The translations under genes were made by a program, and so were the position numbers. Below the pieces are notes generated by a model that worked only from the letters and a program-made list of their open reading frames with translations, was not told the origin of the DNA and ran no database searches. This document shows positions 1-12,392 of a stretch of DNA of 64,000 bases, one piece after another (positions within the stretch are counted from its first letter, which is position 1; each line of letters opens with the position of its first letter). The stretch lies in the NCBI GenBank assembly GCA_947561585.1, contig CANNZV010001621.1:62001-126000 (forward strand), given 5' to 3'. Source of the stretch: Caprella mutica (Eukaryota > Arthropoda > Malacostraca > Amphipoda > Caprellidae).

Positions 1-1010
1 TTTCTATTCAAAATAAAAAGAATACAACCATTACAGAAGAGAAAATATTTTGTATTGTTTTATATTGTATTTTTTAATAGTTTTCTTAGAACCTGAATAT
101 CTTCAAGGATTTCTTTAGCTATAAAATATCTCCTTAAATCTCAAACCTACTTACTTCGACCAATAATCCTCGAATCACAATGTTCCAAATTGCCATTACG
201 AAGTGCAAAGCTACCACTAAAGTATTCATCCTAATGACAAGAGAGAAGATGGCTGAGTTCATTAGAAGGAATGAGAGTAATGTGATGGAAAGAAATCCAT
301 TGGTGGCCGAGTAATAAATCTTGGCTGTTTATTTACGAGCCTCAGAGCCCCAGCAAATGGCATGCCTCTCGTCTCTAACTTAAAAATCATCTTTTTTGCT
401 CTCACTTTGGAGAGTAATAACGAGTTATGACCTTACATTTCAAAGGATGAACTTTCGTAGGTAGTTCTTCAGATGATCAATATATGCGGGTGGCTATGGA
501 GAGGTGATCTATCACAGCTACAACAATTGGAAGGAGGAAATGAAAACACACCCACACAAGAAAATCTTGTAGAGGCACTTTTTTGTGAGAACTGCAAGGT
601 TTTGGAACTGGTTCCTCGTCTTGATTACTTTACCTACCTTTAATAACAGATATAACTCTTATCAAAAATAACGCTCTGATATTATATCTACATGTACAAT
701 AGAATGATGATTAATGTATGCAATACTTAATTCTTCTTCAACAATATTCTGTTTTTACAGTTCACAAAATCTGTATATCCTGTTACATATCCACTCACAA
801 TTACAGATTCTAACATACCGTAACTGATTATTCTAAACTGAAAAGCAATGAATCTGGGTAGGCAAAGGAAGTTTCGATCATAAGCTATTCGAACTATTCC
901 AATAATGCATGGATTGAATGCACTTTCGACATTTTTAAGTGCGAAAGAGTAAATAATCTCTTAAATATACTATAACTATATAAGATTCTAATAATAAGAA
1001 CTAAGTAAAG
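1..1010. other. Non-coding stretch, nothing recognised
   Basis: AT-rich sequence with no convincing reading frame, splice-flanked exon, repeat or RNA gene seen on either strand. Confidence 0.5.
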
Positions 1011-2222
1011 TATATTTCACCCCGGTATATTCCACCACATGTATATTCCACTCCGATAAGTTCCACCACACTTTACAGGTTATGTTTGGTAAGTCATTAA
1101 TATTAATCATCTATTAATTTGCATTTTCTTTGTATTAAATTAAACCCTTTGTTGGCCAATAACAATCTGTTTTATTATTCACGACACGTGTGATAGAACA
1201 AAAAGAAAGATTTTGTGCACGCTCTTATCAGTTGATGTGCTTAGTTTTACAATCACAAGCAGAAATAATTTTTACTATCGCGAATATAATAACAATATTA
1301 ACCGTAAGATGATGTAAACCAGTTTTTAAAACATTTTGCTCGTAATTTACATGCTTAGTGTAAATATTATGTTTAGGTAATAAAACGTCACTTGGTATAA
1401 CACAGTGTCATTTTATTAATACTGGAGTGCAACATACATGCACAGTTACTAGTCTTGCATTTGTTGCAGAATATACCTATGCTAATGCTAATCGCATTGA
1501 TTTTTTTCTCAATAATTCCTTTTCTGTTATATTGCATGCAATATAATTCAATTACATAAAGGGCTTGTTATTATCCTCTTATTTTTGCATATAAGGGCCA
1601 CATCTGTTACTTATTGTTCACGGGCCCCAGGGGCTCTATCCTGAAACTGTCTGTGGTGAAAGGAATCCTTTAATTGGGCCACGAACTGTGATTGTACTAA
1701 TTTGGAGTATGTATTGCCATTTTCAGTCATCTTGACCAATTTCCTCATTTTTTTAACGCTACTTGCTGCTCTAGAGGATAGCGCTAAGGTTATGCTCTTC
1801 TTTCAACTTCAAGGTCTTAGATTTTTATGTTAGGTAGGCTCGTAGGATTCAATTACTGTCAGCGCTTCATTTTCTCTTCCAATCGTGTGTGCAGTCACCG
1901 GTGCTTTTTCTTTCGTGCTCGTCACATTGTGATGCATTCATTGATTAGCTATTCTGCATCCATGAGCTTTGTTCTACATCCATGAGCTTTTTTATACATC
2001 CATGAGCTTTGTTCTGCATCCATGAGCTTTGTTCTGCATCCATGAGCTTTGTTCTGCATCCATGAGCTTTGTTCTGCATCCATGAGCTTTGTTCTGCATC
2101 CATGAGCTTTGTTCTGCATCCATGAGCTTCGTTCTGCACCCATGAGCTTTGTTCTACATCCATGAACATTGTCACAGGGGTGGAATATACCTGGGGTGTA
2201 TCTTACCGAGGTGGAATATCAA
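1011..2222. repeat. Imperfect inverted repeat flanking about 1.1 kb
   Basis: The left arm (1011-1070) carries the words CACCCC and GGTATATTCCACC. The right arm (2170-2222) carries the same words in reverse orientation (GGTGGAATATACC, GGGGTG). Both arms contain further short TATTCCAC copies. The enclosed DNA has no gene and ends with the 20-bp minisatellite at 1951-2170. This could be a non-autonomous DNA element, but I saw no clear target-site duplication and the match is patchy. Confidence 0.3.
1951..2170. repeat. Minisatellite, 20-bp unit, about 11 copies
   Basis: Tandem copies of CATGAGCTTTGTTCTGCATC, with scattered single-base variants. It opens a frame on the minus strand because 20 bp cycles through all frames without meeting a stop, so the short frames over it are not evidence of a gene. 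Confidence 0.9.
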
Positions 2223-2470
2223 GAGATTTTTTAAACATTTTTCATTAAATAATTCGCTTTAGATTATCGAGTTATTTGGAAAGAATTGTATGGCAATGCT
2301 ATTTCAAAAAGGAATAATCTCTTTCGACAGTTTTTTCCCATAAATGTATATTAATTAGTTCTCATGAAATAGTAGTAAAAATACTGAAGATTATTATATA
2401 AAGGCTTGTTTGTTCAGGGATTAGAAGACAATCGAGAAAAAGCATTGCCATCAGAATTCTATTAATGAAC

Positions 2471-3312
2471 TTATCATATTTCTAAAGTTGTGCTCATGGA
2501 TACTTTTAGATCCTTTATTATTTCTAAAGTTGTCCTCATGGATACTTTTAGAGCTTTTTTATTTCTAATGTTGTCCTCTTGGATACTCTTAGAGCTTTTT
2601 TATTTCTAATGTTGTCCTCATGGATTCTCTAAGAGCTTTTTTATTTCTAATGTTGTCCTCTTGGATACTCTTAGAGTTTTTTTTATTTCTAATGTTGTCC
2701 TCTTGGATACTTTTAGAGTTGTATTATTTCTAATGTTGTCCTCTTGGATACTCTTAGAGCTTTTTTATTTCTAATGTTGTCCTCTTGGATTCTCTTAGAG
2801 CTTTTTTATTTCTAATGTTGTCCTCTTGGATACTCTTAGAGTTTTTTTATTTCTAATGTTGTCCTCTTGGATACTTTTAGAGTTGTAATATTTCTAATGT
2901 TGTCCTCTTGGATACTCTTAGAGTTTTTTTATTTCTAATGTTGTCCTCTTGGATACTTTTAGAGTTGTATTATTTCTAATGTTGTCCTCTTGGATACTCT
3001 TAGAGTTGTATTATTTCTAATGTTGTCCTCTTGGATACTTTTAGAGTTGTATTATTTCTAATGTTGTCCTCTTGGATTCTCTTAGAGTTTTTTTATTTCT
3101 AAAGTTGTCCTCATCGTTACTTTTAGAGATTTTTTTATTTCTAAAGTTGTCCTCTTGGATACTCTTAGAGCTTTTTTATTTCTAATGTTGTCCTCTTGGA
3201 TACTTTTAGAGTTTTTTTTTATTTCTAAAGTTGTCCTCATGCATACTTTTAGAGCCTTTATTATTTCTAAAGTTGTCTTCATGGATACTTTTAAAGATTT
3301 TCTTATTCCCAA
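2471..3312. repeat. Minisatellite, 41-42-bp unit, about 20 copies
   Basis: The repeated unit contains TTTCTAATGTTGTCCTCTTG followed by GATACTCTTAGAG and a T-run of variable length. The T-run makes unit length drift by 1-2 bp. The outermost copies at both ends (TTTCTAAAGTTGTCCTCATG type) are more diverged than the centre, as expected of an array that grows from the middle. Confidence 0.9.
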
Positions 3313-3445
3313 TTTTGGATATTACCAATTTTGGGTAAACAATCCCCAAAATGCTCTCCATGACATCATTTTCTCCCCATCGTCTGCCTGACACAGATAT
3401 ATTTTTTGCCTGTCCCTAATGGCAAGGCTTTATGTTGTCCTGTAG

Positions 3446-3598
3446 CGCAGAAGGTTGTGTTTGACGGCTCTGATTAATCGGTTGGTGGCGGCCATCTCTG
3501 CCTACAGAGAATATCTAATGGAACTCTCTCGTAATATTTCCACCCTAAAAACAGTTCAGCAGACCATCACCGATAGGAATAAAGCTGCTAAAGGCTAG
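3446..3598 (+). CDS. Candidate 3'-terminal exon, unassigned protein
   Basis: A 50-codon frame ending in TAG at 3596 starts directly after a plausible 3' splice site: a pyrimidine-rich tract, then CCTGTAG at 3439-3445. The peptide begins RRLCLTALINRL and continues with a charged, heptad-like stretch (EYLMELSRNISTLKTV), as in a coiled coil or helical C-terminus. Base composition is richer in GC than the surroundings. I do not recognise the family, found no upstream exon, and no AATAAA follows closely. It could be a real terminal exon of an unseen gene or a chance frame. It sits upstream of the frequenin exons on the same strand, so it would have to be a separate gene or an alternative end. Confidence 0.3.
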   Translation, partial: RRRLCLTALINRLVAAISAYREYLMELSRNISTLKTVQQTITDRNKAAKG

Positions 3599-3624
3599 CT
3601 TGCAATATTGATGGTATAGTTGGC

Positions 3625-3743
3625 TTTACGGCCGTACACACGTAGGGTTTTTAAAGTCTTTCCACCAGACCTTTTGCTAAGCTCCTCCTACCTTTTCCAC
3701 GAGAATATAAGAAAAAAACGATATAGTTATATATCGTTTTTTC
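3625..3743. mobile_element. Half-copy of a MITE (GGCCGTA family)
   Basis: ACGGCCGTACACACGTAGG followed by TCTTTCCACCAGAC and TTTTGCTAAGCTCCTCCT matches the terminal repeat of the complete copy in PSMB6 intron 4 (56125-56387). Only one arm is present, ending in a short ATATCG-rich palindrome. Confidence 0.6.
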
Positions 3744-3827
3744 CCTTTACGGAGTAACGGATGGCAAGCACAAAAATAGGAATTATTTTCCATTTCATCT
3801 GCCCTGCTCTTTAGATATTGATATACA

Positions 3828-3952
3828 GGGTATACGAATTATCGGTCAGTTCCACATATTCGGTCATATACGAAAAACGATATAATAATAATTTTATCGT
3901 TCTTCTTATATAACCGAGGATGTGGAACTGGCCGATAATTCGTAACTTACCC
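3828..3952. mobile_element. MITE, TTATCGGTCAGTTCCACAT family
   Basis: A compact palindromic element of about 125 bp. The left end reads GGGTATACGAATTATCGG then TCAGTTCCACAT; the right end is its inverse (ATGTGGAACTGGCCGATAAT...TTACCC). Related copies lie at 15904-16114 and 37485-37675. The whole element can fold into one hairpin. Confidence 0.75.
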
Positions 3953-4575
3953 TTCAGGGTAATTTTCCATGCATAGGAAAAAATGTAAAAATTATTTTGG
4001 AGAAACATTTTTATTCATATAATGTTCGTCCAATATAAAACAAATATTTTTCCTATGTATAGAAACTTATATCCCACGCGGTATACCTTATCTTGTCTAA
4101 TATCTTTTAAGAGGATATTTGTCGATATGAAATATATAATTGATTAATGAATGTAGGTATAATGAAAATCTGAAAAATAGGCTGATAATTTCAATCAAAT
4201 TGCAACATATTATCAAAATAAACTTAAAGGTCCTCTTCTTGTTAAATTAAATTTCTCTCTAGAAATGTTTTAAATTCACATAACTTTAAGGTTATAGAAC
4301 ATATAACAGTTAAAAGAATTGATCAAATATTCGCTTCGTAATTAATTATATAAGAAATATTCACACTAAACCATCACTGTTTGATTTTCTAATAGATTAA
4401 CTAGAAGAACCAGGAAGGCTTACTGACTATCTCTCGTATTATCCTGTATTGAATCTAATTAGGTATTTAGCTACTTTTATAGGCACTTAATAATTTTTAG
4501 GGTAAAGCTATTTAAATACCGGTATAGGTTGCCATTTATGATGTATATCTATCAGTACTATTATTGTTTGCATAT
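3953..4575. other. Non-coding stretch, nothing recognised
   Basis: AT-rich DNA between the MITE and the next minisatellite, with no gene or clear repeat seen. Confidence 0.5.
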
Positions 4576-5736
4576 GTCAGAAGTAAACCTTTCTTGTTAG
4601 AAGTAAACCTTTCTTGTTAGAAGTAAACCTTTCTTGTTAGAAGTAAACCTTTCTTGTTAGAAGTAAACCTTTCTTGTTAGAAGTAAACCTTTCTTGTTAG
4701 AAGTTATCCTTTCTTGTTAGAAGTAAACCTTTCTTGTTAGAAGTAAACCTTTCTTGTTAGAAGTAAACCTTTCTTGTCAGAAGTAAACCTTTCTTGTTAG
4801 AAGTAAACCTTTCTTGTTAGAAGTAAACCTTTCTTGTTAGAAGTAAACCTTTCTTGTTAGAAGTAAACCTTTCTTGTCAGAAGTAAACCTTTCTTGTTAG
4901 AAGTTATCCTTTCTTGTTAGAAGTAAACCTTTCTTGTTAGAAGTAAACCTTTCTTGTTAGAAGTAAACCTTTCTTGTTAGAAGTAAACCTTTCTTGTTAG
5001 AAGTTATCCTTTCTTGTTAGAAGTAAACCTTTCTTGTTAGAAGTAAACCTTTCTTGTTAGAAGTAAACCTTTCTTGTTAGAAGTAAACCTTTCTTGTTAG
5101 AAGTAAACCTTTCTTGTTAGAAGTAAACCTTTCTTGTTAGAAGTTATCCTTTCTTGTTAGAAGTAAACCTTTCTTGTTAGAAGTAAACCTTTCTTGTTAG
5201 AAGTAAACCTTTCTTGTCAGAAGTAAACCTTTCTTGTTAGAAGTAAACCTTTCTTGTTAGAAGTAAACCTTTCTTGTTAGAAGTAAACCTTTCTTGTTAG
5301 AAGTAAACCTTTCTTGTCAGAAGTAAACCTTTCTTGTTAGAAGTTATCCTTTCTTGTTAGAAGTAAACCTTTCTTGTTAGAAGTAAACCTTTCTTGTTAG
5401 AAGTAAACCTTTCTTGTTAGAAGTAAACCTTTCTTGTTAGAAGTTATCCTTTCTTGTTAGAAGTAAACCTTTCTTGTTAGAAGTAAACCTTTCTTGTTAG
5501 AAGTAAACCTTTCTTGTTAGAAGTAAACCTTTCTTGTTAGAAGTAAACCTTTCTTGTTAGAAGTAAACCTTTCTTGTTAGAAGTAAACCTTTCTTGTTAG
5601 AAGTGAACCTTTCTTGTTAGAAGTAAACCTTTCTTGTTAGAAGTAAACCTTTCTTGTTAGAAGTAAACCTTTCTTGTTAGAAGTAAACCTTTCTTTTTAG
5701 AAGTAAACCTTTCTTGTTAGAAGTTATCCTTTCTTT
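4576..5736. repeat. Minisatellite, 20-bp unit, about 58 copies, with higher-order structure
   Basis: Near-perfect copies of AAGTAAACCTTTCTTGTTAG. Two marker variants occur: AAGTTATCCT at 4701, 4901, 5001, 5141, 5341, 5441 and 5721, and units ending in GTCAG at 4761, 4861, 5201 and 5301. The marker pattern repeats at an offset of 440 bp (22 units). Confidence 0.95.
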
Positions 5737-6891
5737 TTCTTTGAATAGAAAGCCGGATGGTGGTACAAAACCCACCCGAACAACTTGAATTGCATATAAT
5801 AAAAGTAGGATATCAAATGTAAGGTGGTTTGCAGTTTTATAACCAGTAACCTTAGATCTAATGAATAGAGTAATAAAAATGTAGAACGGAGTGACCTGTA
5901 AGTTATTATAATGATGTTTTTATATATTTTTGCATCCGATTTCAAACAAAATTTAACAATGACTTTACAGAAAATATAAAACTTTCACATTATATGAAAA
6001 GGATTCAATTAAATAATTATTTATATAATAATTATTAATAATGTTTGAAGTATAATGAATAATTTTTTGAACTTAATCATGGAATAATAAATTTTTGCCT
6101 CATTAATTATACAAGAACAGGAAAATAACATTATTATTGTGTATAAAATATTTTACCAAGACAAGTAAGTCGCTATATTTCCAAGCTTATAATATAAATA
6201 CTAAATTCCATAGTTCATTCTTATTCAAATATATATCAGCACTAGGCTTCCTATAAATTATTCACTAAAAGTTGGGGAGCGTAAACTTATCCCCTAAAAA
6301 TGGCGATTGAAAAGGAAACCTAAAAAATATGGAAACTAATAAGAAGTTTGTTGGTAGGAGAAAAAACTTCTGAGAAACATTACACTGCAGTGTACCTTGG
6401 GTACAATATAGAGTAGACTGGATACATTGAATACAATGTAGAGTACCCTTGGTAGACTGTAGAGTACCCTGGATGCACTTCACGTACTCATGTAATTCTA
6501 TTTTTAGTGTTTTCTGAGGAAAATGAAGAGAAATGTTGAAACAGCTGGTAACATGAAGACCACAGTACGTAGAATAGGAGAGTGCATTTTATGTACAGTA
6601 CATAGAATAAGAAAGTAGATTCTATGTACTTGGATGAATACTAATTTGGAAATGAATTGAATACATGATTTGATTAAATTAATCAATATTGTTCTGATAT
6701 CATCAGTGATTTATATAAATTACCATTGCAACAACGACGTGAGAACTTTATTGCCTTATTATCCTATTAATCTTATCTTTGTTGCCAATCGGTATCTCTA
6801 TTCAGAGTGAGATAAGCAGAGCATACATAATATCCACATTTTAAGGCTACTTCCTCTCAATATTCTGTTGCGTGTGCTTTGTATGTAAATT
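5737..6891. other. Non-coding stretch with a short degenerate repeat
   Basis: AT-rich DNA. At about 6375-6480 there is a degenerate run of related words (TAGAGTACCCTGG, GGTACAATATAGAGTA, TACAATGTAGAGTACCC) resembling an old tandem repeat. No gene seen. Confidence 0.45.
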
Positions 6892-7700
6892 TATGGTCTC
6901 CGTCTTACCTCCACTGTAGAGTACTCCATACTAAGTTACTGCCTCCGTCTTACCTCCACTGTAGAGTACTCCATACTAAGTTATTGCCTCCGTCTTACCT
7001 CCACTGTAGAGTACTCCATACTAAGTTATTGTCTCCGTCTTACCTCCACTGTAGAGTACTCCATACTAAGTTATTGTCTCCGTCTTACCTCCACTGTAGA
7101 GTACTCCATACTAAGTTATTGTCTCCGTCTTACCTCCACTGTAGAGTACTCCATACTAAGTTATTGTCTCCGTCTTACCTCCACTGTAGAGTACTCCATA
7201 CTAAGTTATTGTCTCCGTCTTACCTCTACTGTAGAGTACTCCATACTAAGTTACTGTCTCCGTCTTACCTCCACTGTAGAGTACTCCATACTAAGTTATT
7301 GCCTCCGTCTTACCTCACTGTAGAGTACTCCATACTAAGTTATTGTCTCCGTCTTACCTCCACTGTAGAGTACTCCATACTAAGTTATTGTCTCCGTCTT
7401 ACCTCCACTGTAGAGTACTCCATACTAAGTTATTGTCTCCGTCTTACCTCACTGTAGAGTACTCCATACTAAGTTACTGTCTCCGTCTTACCTCCACTGT
7501 AGAGTACTCCATACTAAGTTATTGCCTCCGTCTTACCTCCACTGTAGAGTACTCCATACTAAGTTATTGCCTCCGTCTTACCTCCACTGTAGAGTACTCC
7601 ATACTAAGTTATTGCCTCCGTCTTACCTCACTGTAGAGTACTCCATACTAAGTTATTGTCTCCGTCTTACCTCACTGTAGAGTACTCCATACTAATTTAC
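6892..7700. repeat. Minisatellite, 45-bp unit, about 18 copies
   Basis: The unit contains CTCCGTCTTACCTCCACTG, then TAGAGTACTCCATACTAAG and TTATTG. Several 44-bp copies lack one C (ACCTCACTG). Because 45 is a multiple of three the array gives long open frames, which the 44-bp copies shift. These frames are a product of the repeat and not a gene. Confidence 0.95.
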
Positions 7701-10700
7701 TGGCGTCTCAACGTCCAAACCACTTCATTATAGTCTCCTTCTTGAGAATATTCATAGGCACTCTGCACTCCAGTGATAATCCACTGATGCAATGAATCTT
7801 TGCTCACTGAAAGCATTTACAGCTAAGGATTAGTAATGAATATTGAGACTATATTAGTCGGTGAATTATTATGCGCATGTGAATAGATTTAGCGTCAATG
7901 CACTGCAGTTACATCAGAAAAAGGGAAACTCCTCGGTCAGTACACCGGTGACAGATTATCAGGATTTAGACTCCAATTCTAGTCTCCACAAGCGCCACCT
8001 CCAGTGCTAGTGTTAACAGTAAGTTATTCAAAACAAGTCTTTGAGAAAAGAATCACAGTTTTAATCAAGTAATTCAGCTTCAGACGCATTCTTTAAAACA
8101 TCTTGAAGCCATAAAATAGAAGAGATGATAAGCTAACAACAACAACAATCAGACAGCGTCAGCAGAGCTGAGCAAGGCAGTTGAAAATAGTTTTCTTATC
8201 TTGAGTTTCATTTGCATATCACTTTAGAGGCTATGTAAATTAGGGTAATTACTCCCTGACGAGACGTAATAACATCCTTAGAGTCAGTCTTACACACTTC
8301 TTCTTAGCTTTAGTCTTAACTTGGACAGAATGAGAAGAAACTCCGTACACATTACTCGCTACTGTCGGGTGAATGGAGGACAAGGTACGAACTGTCGAAC
8401 GCTTCCACATTTTCCAACAAATAAGAAAAAAAATAGATAACTTAACTCTTAACTCGTTGTTTTAACTGTTATTCATAATACCTGTAGGTTCCATGGATAC
8501 AAAAAAAAAATAACAAAATGTTAAAAAAAACCTACATGATCGAAAATGGGGAACTATTCGATAGCTCGGAATTTACCCAAATAATATACACAGCGTGTAT
8601 ATTTCATGTGTATAGAGTGTCTATCTCAACACTGTGTTGTGTATGCAATATTAGAGAATTTGGTAGGATGATTAATTAAGGTATCGAAATTTAAATTTTA
8701 GCATCACAGAATAATTTCAAGTACCGAAAAAGAAAACAAAATCATCCCGGAAGTTCGAACATTATCATCATATCGAAGGTGAAATAACAATTTAAAATTA
8801 AATTGATATCCTGTACTCAATTGTTTTAGACTCTATTAAAGATAATTATTGAACAATGTGACAGTCATAATATTTTGAATGATAAACACAGTCATTTTTC
8901 ATCTTTTATATAAATTGCATGCTTTTAATAATTGAATATTTACTCTAAATAATAATTGAAATTTTACCACCTCAAAACTAATATATATTACATTTATTAA
9001 ATTCTAATAAATCATAAAAACATTTCAGTAACGAAATAGTGAAAACAATAACATTATTATTATTTTCATTTCCTAAATACAAGAGAATTATTCTCAAACC
9101 CGACAATAAACACATGAAAAATATTTGCTATTTATTGTAGCAGCTTATATATCTCATATCAAAACATTTCCCCGGGAAAAGACCAATTATCAAATTATTT
9201 TCTCAGCAAACCTAATTCTGAACGATGAAGATCTCTGCCTAAAGAAGGCAGCACCAAAAGAAGACAGGCCTATTTTTGTGGCCTAATTTTCCGACTTAAC
9301 AAAAGATTGGCCGGAGAGGTGGAAAATATTTCACATGATAGAAAATCTGACCGATATAATGGATAGTGAATCTGCCCCATTTTGTCGCTAATGACAGGGA
9401 ATTTCCCCTAAAACTCAGGGGAATAAATCAAACCTGACAATTTTGGGGAAAAACAAACTTCATCAGCTTGGGGGAATGACGCTAGCTATCGAGATTGTAC
9501 CAATATTTGCTTAACTATCCACATTTCTGTTTCGTGCACTCAGATTGAACTGAAATTGTTAATTGAATAATGGATATAACATCATAGTATAGAGTATTTA
9601 TAATTAACCGAAATGATAAAGATTAAAAGAGTTCATTGTAGTCCAATTTAAACGAACACTGAGTATTTCAATAGAATTATGATTTAGTTAATGAAATCAT
9701 TCATTATACTCATTATAATTTGTATTTCTAACACCTAGTGAGTCATTTAATTCTCTACATTTCTTCCTACTTCTGTTTGACTGCTTAAACCATACAAACA
9801 TATATACTTATACATCTTTCAGCTCAATTAAGTGGCAGTGTGACAGACAGACAGATATTTTCGAAGAAGAAAAGATTTTGTCACCTTTGGAGAAGTAGAT
9901 TCCATAACCTCTTCCACCCATTCCATCATTGTCTAATTCTTTTATTCACTCCTAATGTGACCTTTAACCTTTACCCACATGTAGTATCTCCCCCAGAGGT
10001 CTACCCTCCCCCTCCCCCCGTATGGTCCCGGCTGCACCAGCTGGAACGCTGCCAGAATGTTGCCTGAACGCCCCGGCCTATCTTTGCAGGCTTCCCCGCC
10101 TTACAAATTTGCACTATTTCACTTGCTAGTAATTTGATTCTGGAAAGTGATGAGCAAGCAGAGTTAGCTTCCAATCTAAATATTATAGCAGGCAATTAGA
10201 TTTCAAATGTACAGATATTCCCGCACGTTCCGGATGAGTAACTCTAATTTGCGGATGAGAAAAACTATCACCCCAAGCGCTTTCGTTTGTGTTATTAATA
10301 ACTCTATATTTTATTTAACAGAAATAGAACTGAAAAGTCTGTTCGAATTTTGAAACGAATTTCCTTGTTCAGATTATTAGAACTGATGTTATAAATCAGT
10401 TCAGTATGTGTCCGACGAATGACGTTTATCTTCGTACCAATTAGATACGTTACTGTTCATTAGACCAAAATATTACTACATTGTGAATATTAAATTGGAA
10501 ATAAATAAATGATATCATGATGTTAACAATTGAACATATTAAACTATATATACATCGCCTGTTTGCAGCAACAACGTCATAAACACAAAAACATGTATTT
10601 TAGAGTTATCCATATAGACATATAAATCATAAAATGCTGATTATTTTGGTAAAAAAATCATCATAGAAACTTCAAAATGTACCGCTAGAGAGGCTAAATG

Positions 10701-11107
10701 TTCTAACGATATACCATTAAATGTAAGTACATTACAAGTACTAAAATGCCTCTCCTGAAAAATAGCTTTTTTGAAGTTATGACACCGTTGTCGCTAACAA
10801 GCGACATATGGAATTATATTACAATAATCATTATTTAATTATACTATAATAATCAAATCAAATTATAATCATATTCATTTATATAATGATAATGGGATAT
10901 AATTATATTTTAATAACCATACTGAATTAACTCTACTATATAATAGTTATATTAAAATAGAATATCTAATGAATTTAAAGAAACAATAAACCTGATAAAA
11001 TAATTTTAGACTTGGATAATAAACTATTTATAATTTACAATAGAGAAAATAGGATGAATTGGAGTTTGAGAAATGAGCAGATATAGAAATATTAATTATT
11101 ACCTAAA
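7701..11107. other. Long non-coding stretch, no gene seen
   Basis: AT-rich sequence. A GC-richer patch at about 9990-10110 holds pyrimidine-rich and GC words but gives no supported exon. I looked here for the missing upstream frequenin exons (the part before the EF-hand 2 loop) and did not find them. Confidence 0.45.
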
Positions 11108-11139
11108 TTATACTATTATTTTAAAATAACTCATGCTTT

Positions 11140-12275
11140 TATAACCCAAACTCTCACAAAACTCGGTATGATATTGTAATCCAGAATGTATCTCATGGTG
11201 TAACTCATTGCATAAATCATGACACAACTCATGGTATATCTCATAAAACACATTAAATAACCCATTGTATAACTCATTAAACCAATTATAGAACTGATAT
11301 AATTCATGATATATCTTATAACCCATGCTATAACTCCTCTATCCCATATTTTAATGGGTATAACTAATATTACCTCTAATACCATTTCTCTTTTAATCCG
11401 TACGTGATATAACTCATATTCTGACAATATAACTCACGGTGTATAACTCATATACTAACAGTATAACCCACGGTATATAACTCATATACTAACAGTATAA
11501 CCCACGGTATATAACTCATATACTAACAGTATAACCCACGGTATATAACTCATATACTAACAGTATAACCCACGGTATATAACTCATATACTAACAGTAT
11601 AACCCACGGTGTATAACTCATATACTAACAGTATAACCCACAGTGTATAACTCATATACTAACAGTATAACCCACAGTGTATAACTCATATACTAACAGT
11701 ATAACCCACGGTGTATAACTCATATACTAACAGTATAACCCACGGAATATAACTCATATACTAACAGTATAACCCACGGTGTATAACTCATATACTAACA
11801 GTATAACCCACGGTATATAACTCATATACTAACAGTATAACCCACGGTGTATAACTCATATACTAACAGTATAACCCACGGTGTATAACTCATATACTAA
11901 CAGTATAAGTCACGGTGTATAACTCATATACTAACAGTATAAGTCACGGTGTATAACTCATATAACTCACGGTGTATAACTCATATAACTCACGGTGTAT
12001 AACTCATGTAACACATGGTGTATAACTCAAATACTAACAGTATAACTCACGGTGTATAACTCATATACTAACAGTATAACTCACAGTATATAACTCATAT
12101 ACTAACAGTATAACTCACAGTATATAACTCATATAACTCACGGTATATAACTCATATACTAACAGTATAACTCACAGTATATAACTCATATACTAACAGT
12201 ATAACTCACAGTGTATAACTCATTTACTAACAGTATAACTCACAGTATATAACTCATATAACTCACGGTATACTA
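11140..12275. repeat. Minisatellite, 32-bp unit with degenerate flanks
   Basis: The core (about 11420-12000) repeats TATAACTCATATACTAACAG then TATAACCCACGG every 32 bp. To the left (11140-11420) only a loose TATAACTCAT / CATGGTATA theme remains. To the right, shorter units appear where the ACTAACAG segment is missing. The gradient from degenerate edges to a uniform core suggests repeated internal expansion. Confidence 0.9.
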
Positions 12276-12392
12276 TAGTATAATACTATATATATAATAC
12301 TATATACCACCAAAGAAAGGACACAATTGTTGGTGTTTATCCGAGGACAGAAATGAGGACATAAAACAGCTCAAATGAGAACATCAACTACT

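Noticed and set aside
4576..5736. CRISPR-like array appearance
   Set aside because: The 20-bp units are directly abutting with no unique spacers, in a eukaryotic context; this is a minisatellite.
6879..7636. Long plus-strand frames of 192 and 97 codons
   Set aside because: They are produced by the 45-bp minisatellite, whose unit length is a multiple of three; the 44-bp units shift the frame and nothing outside the array continues them.
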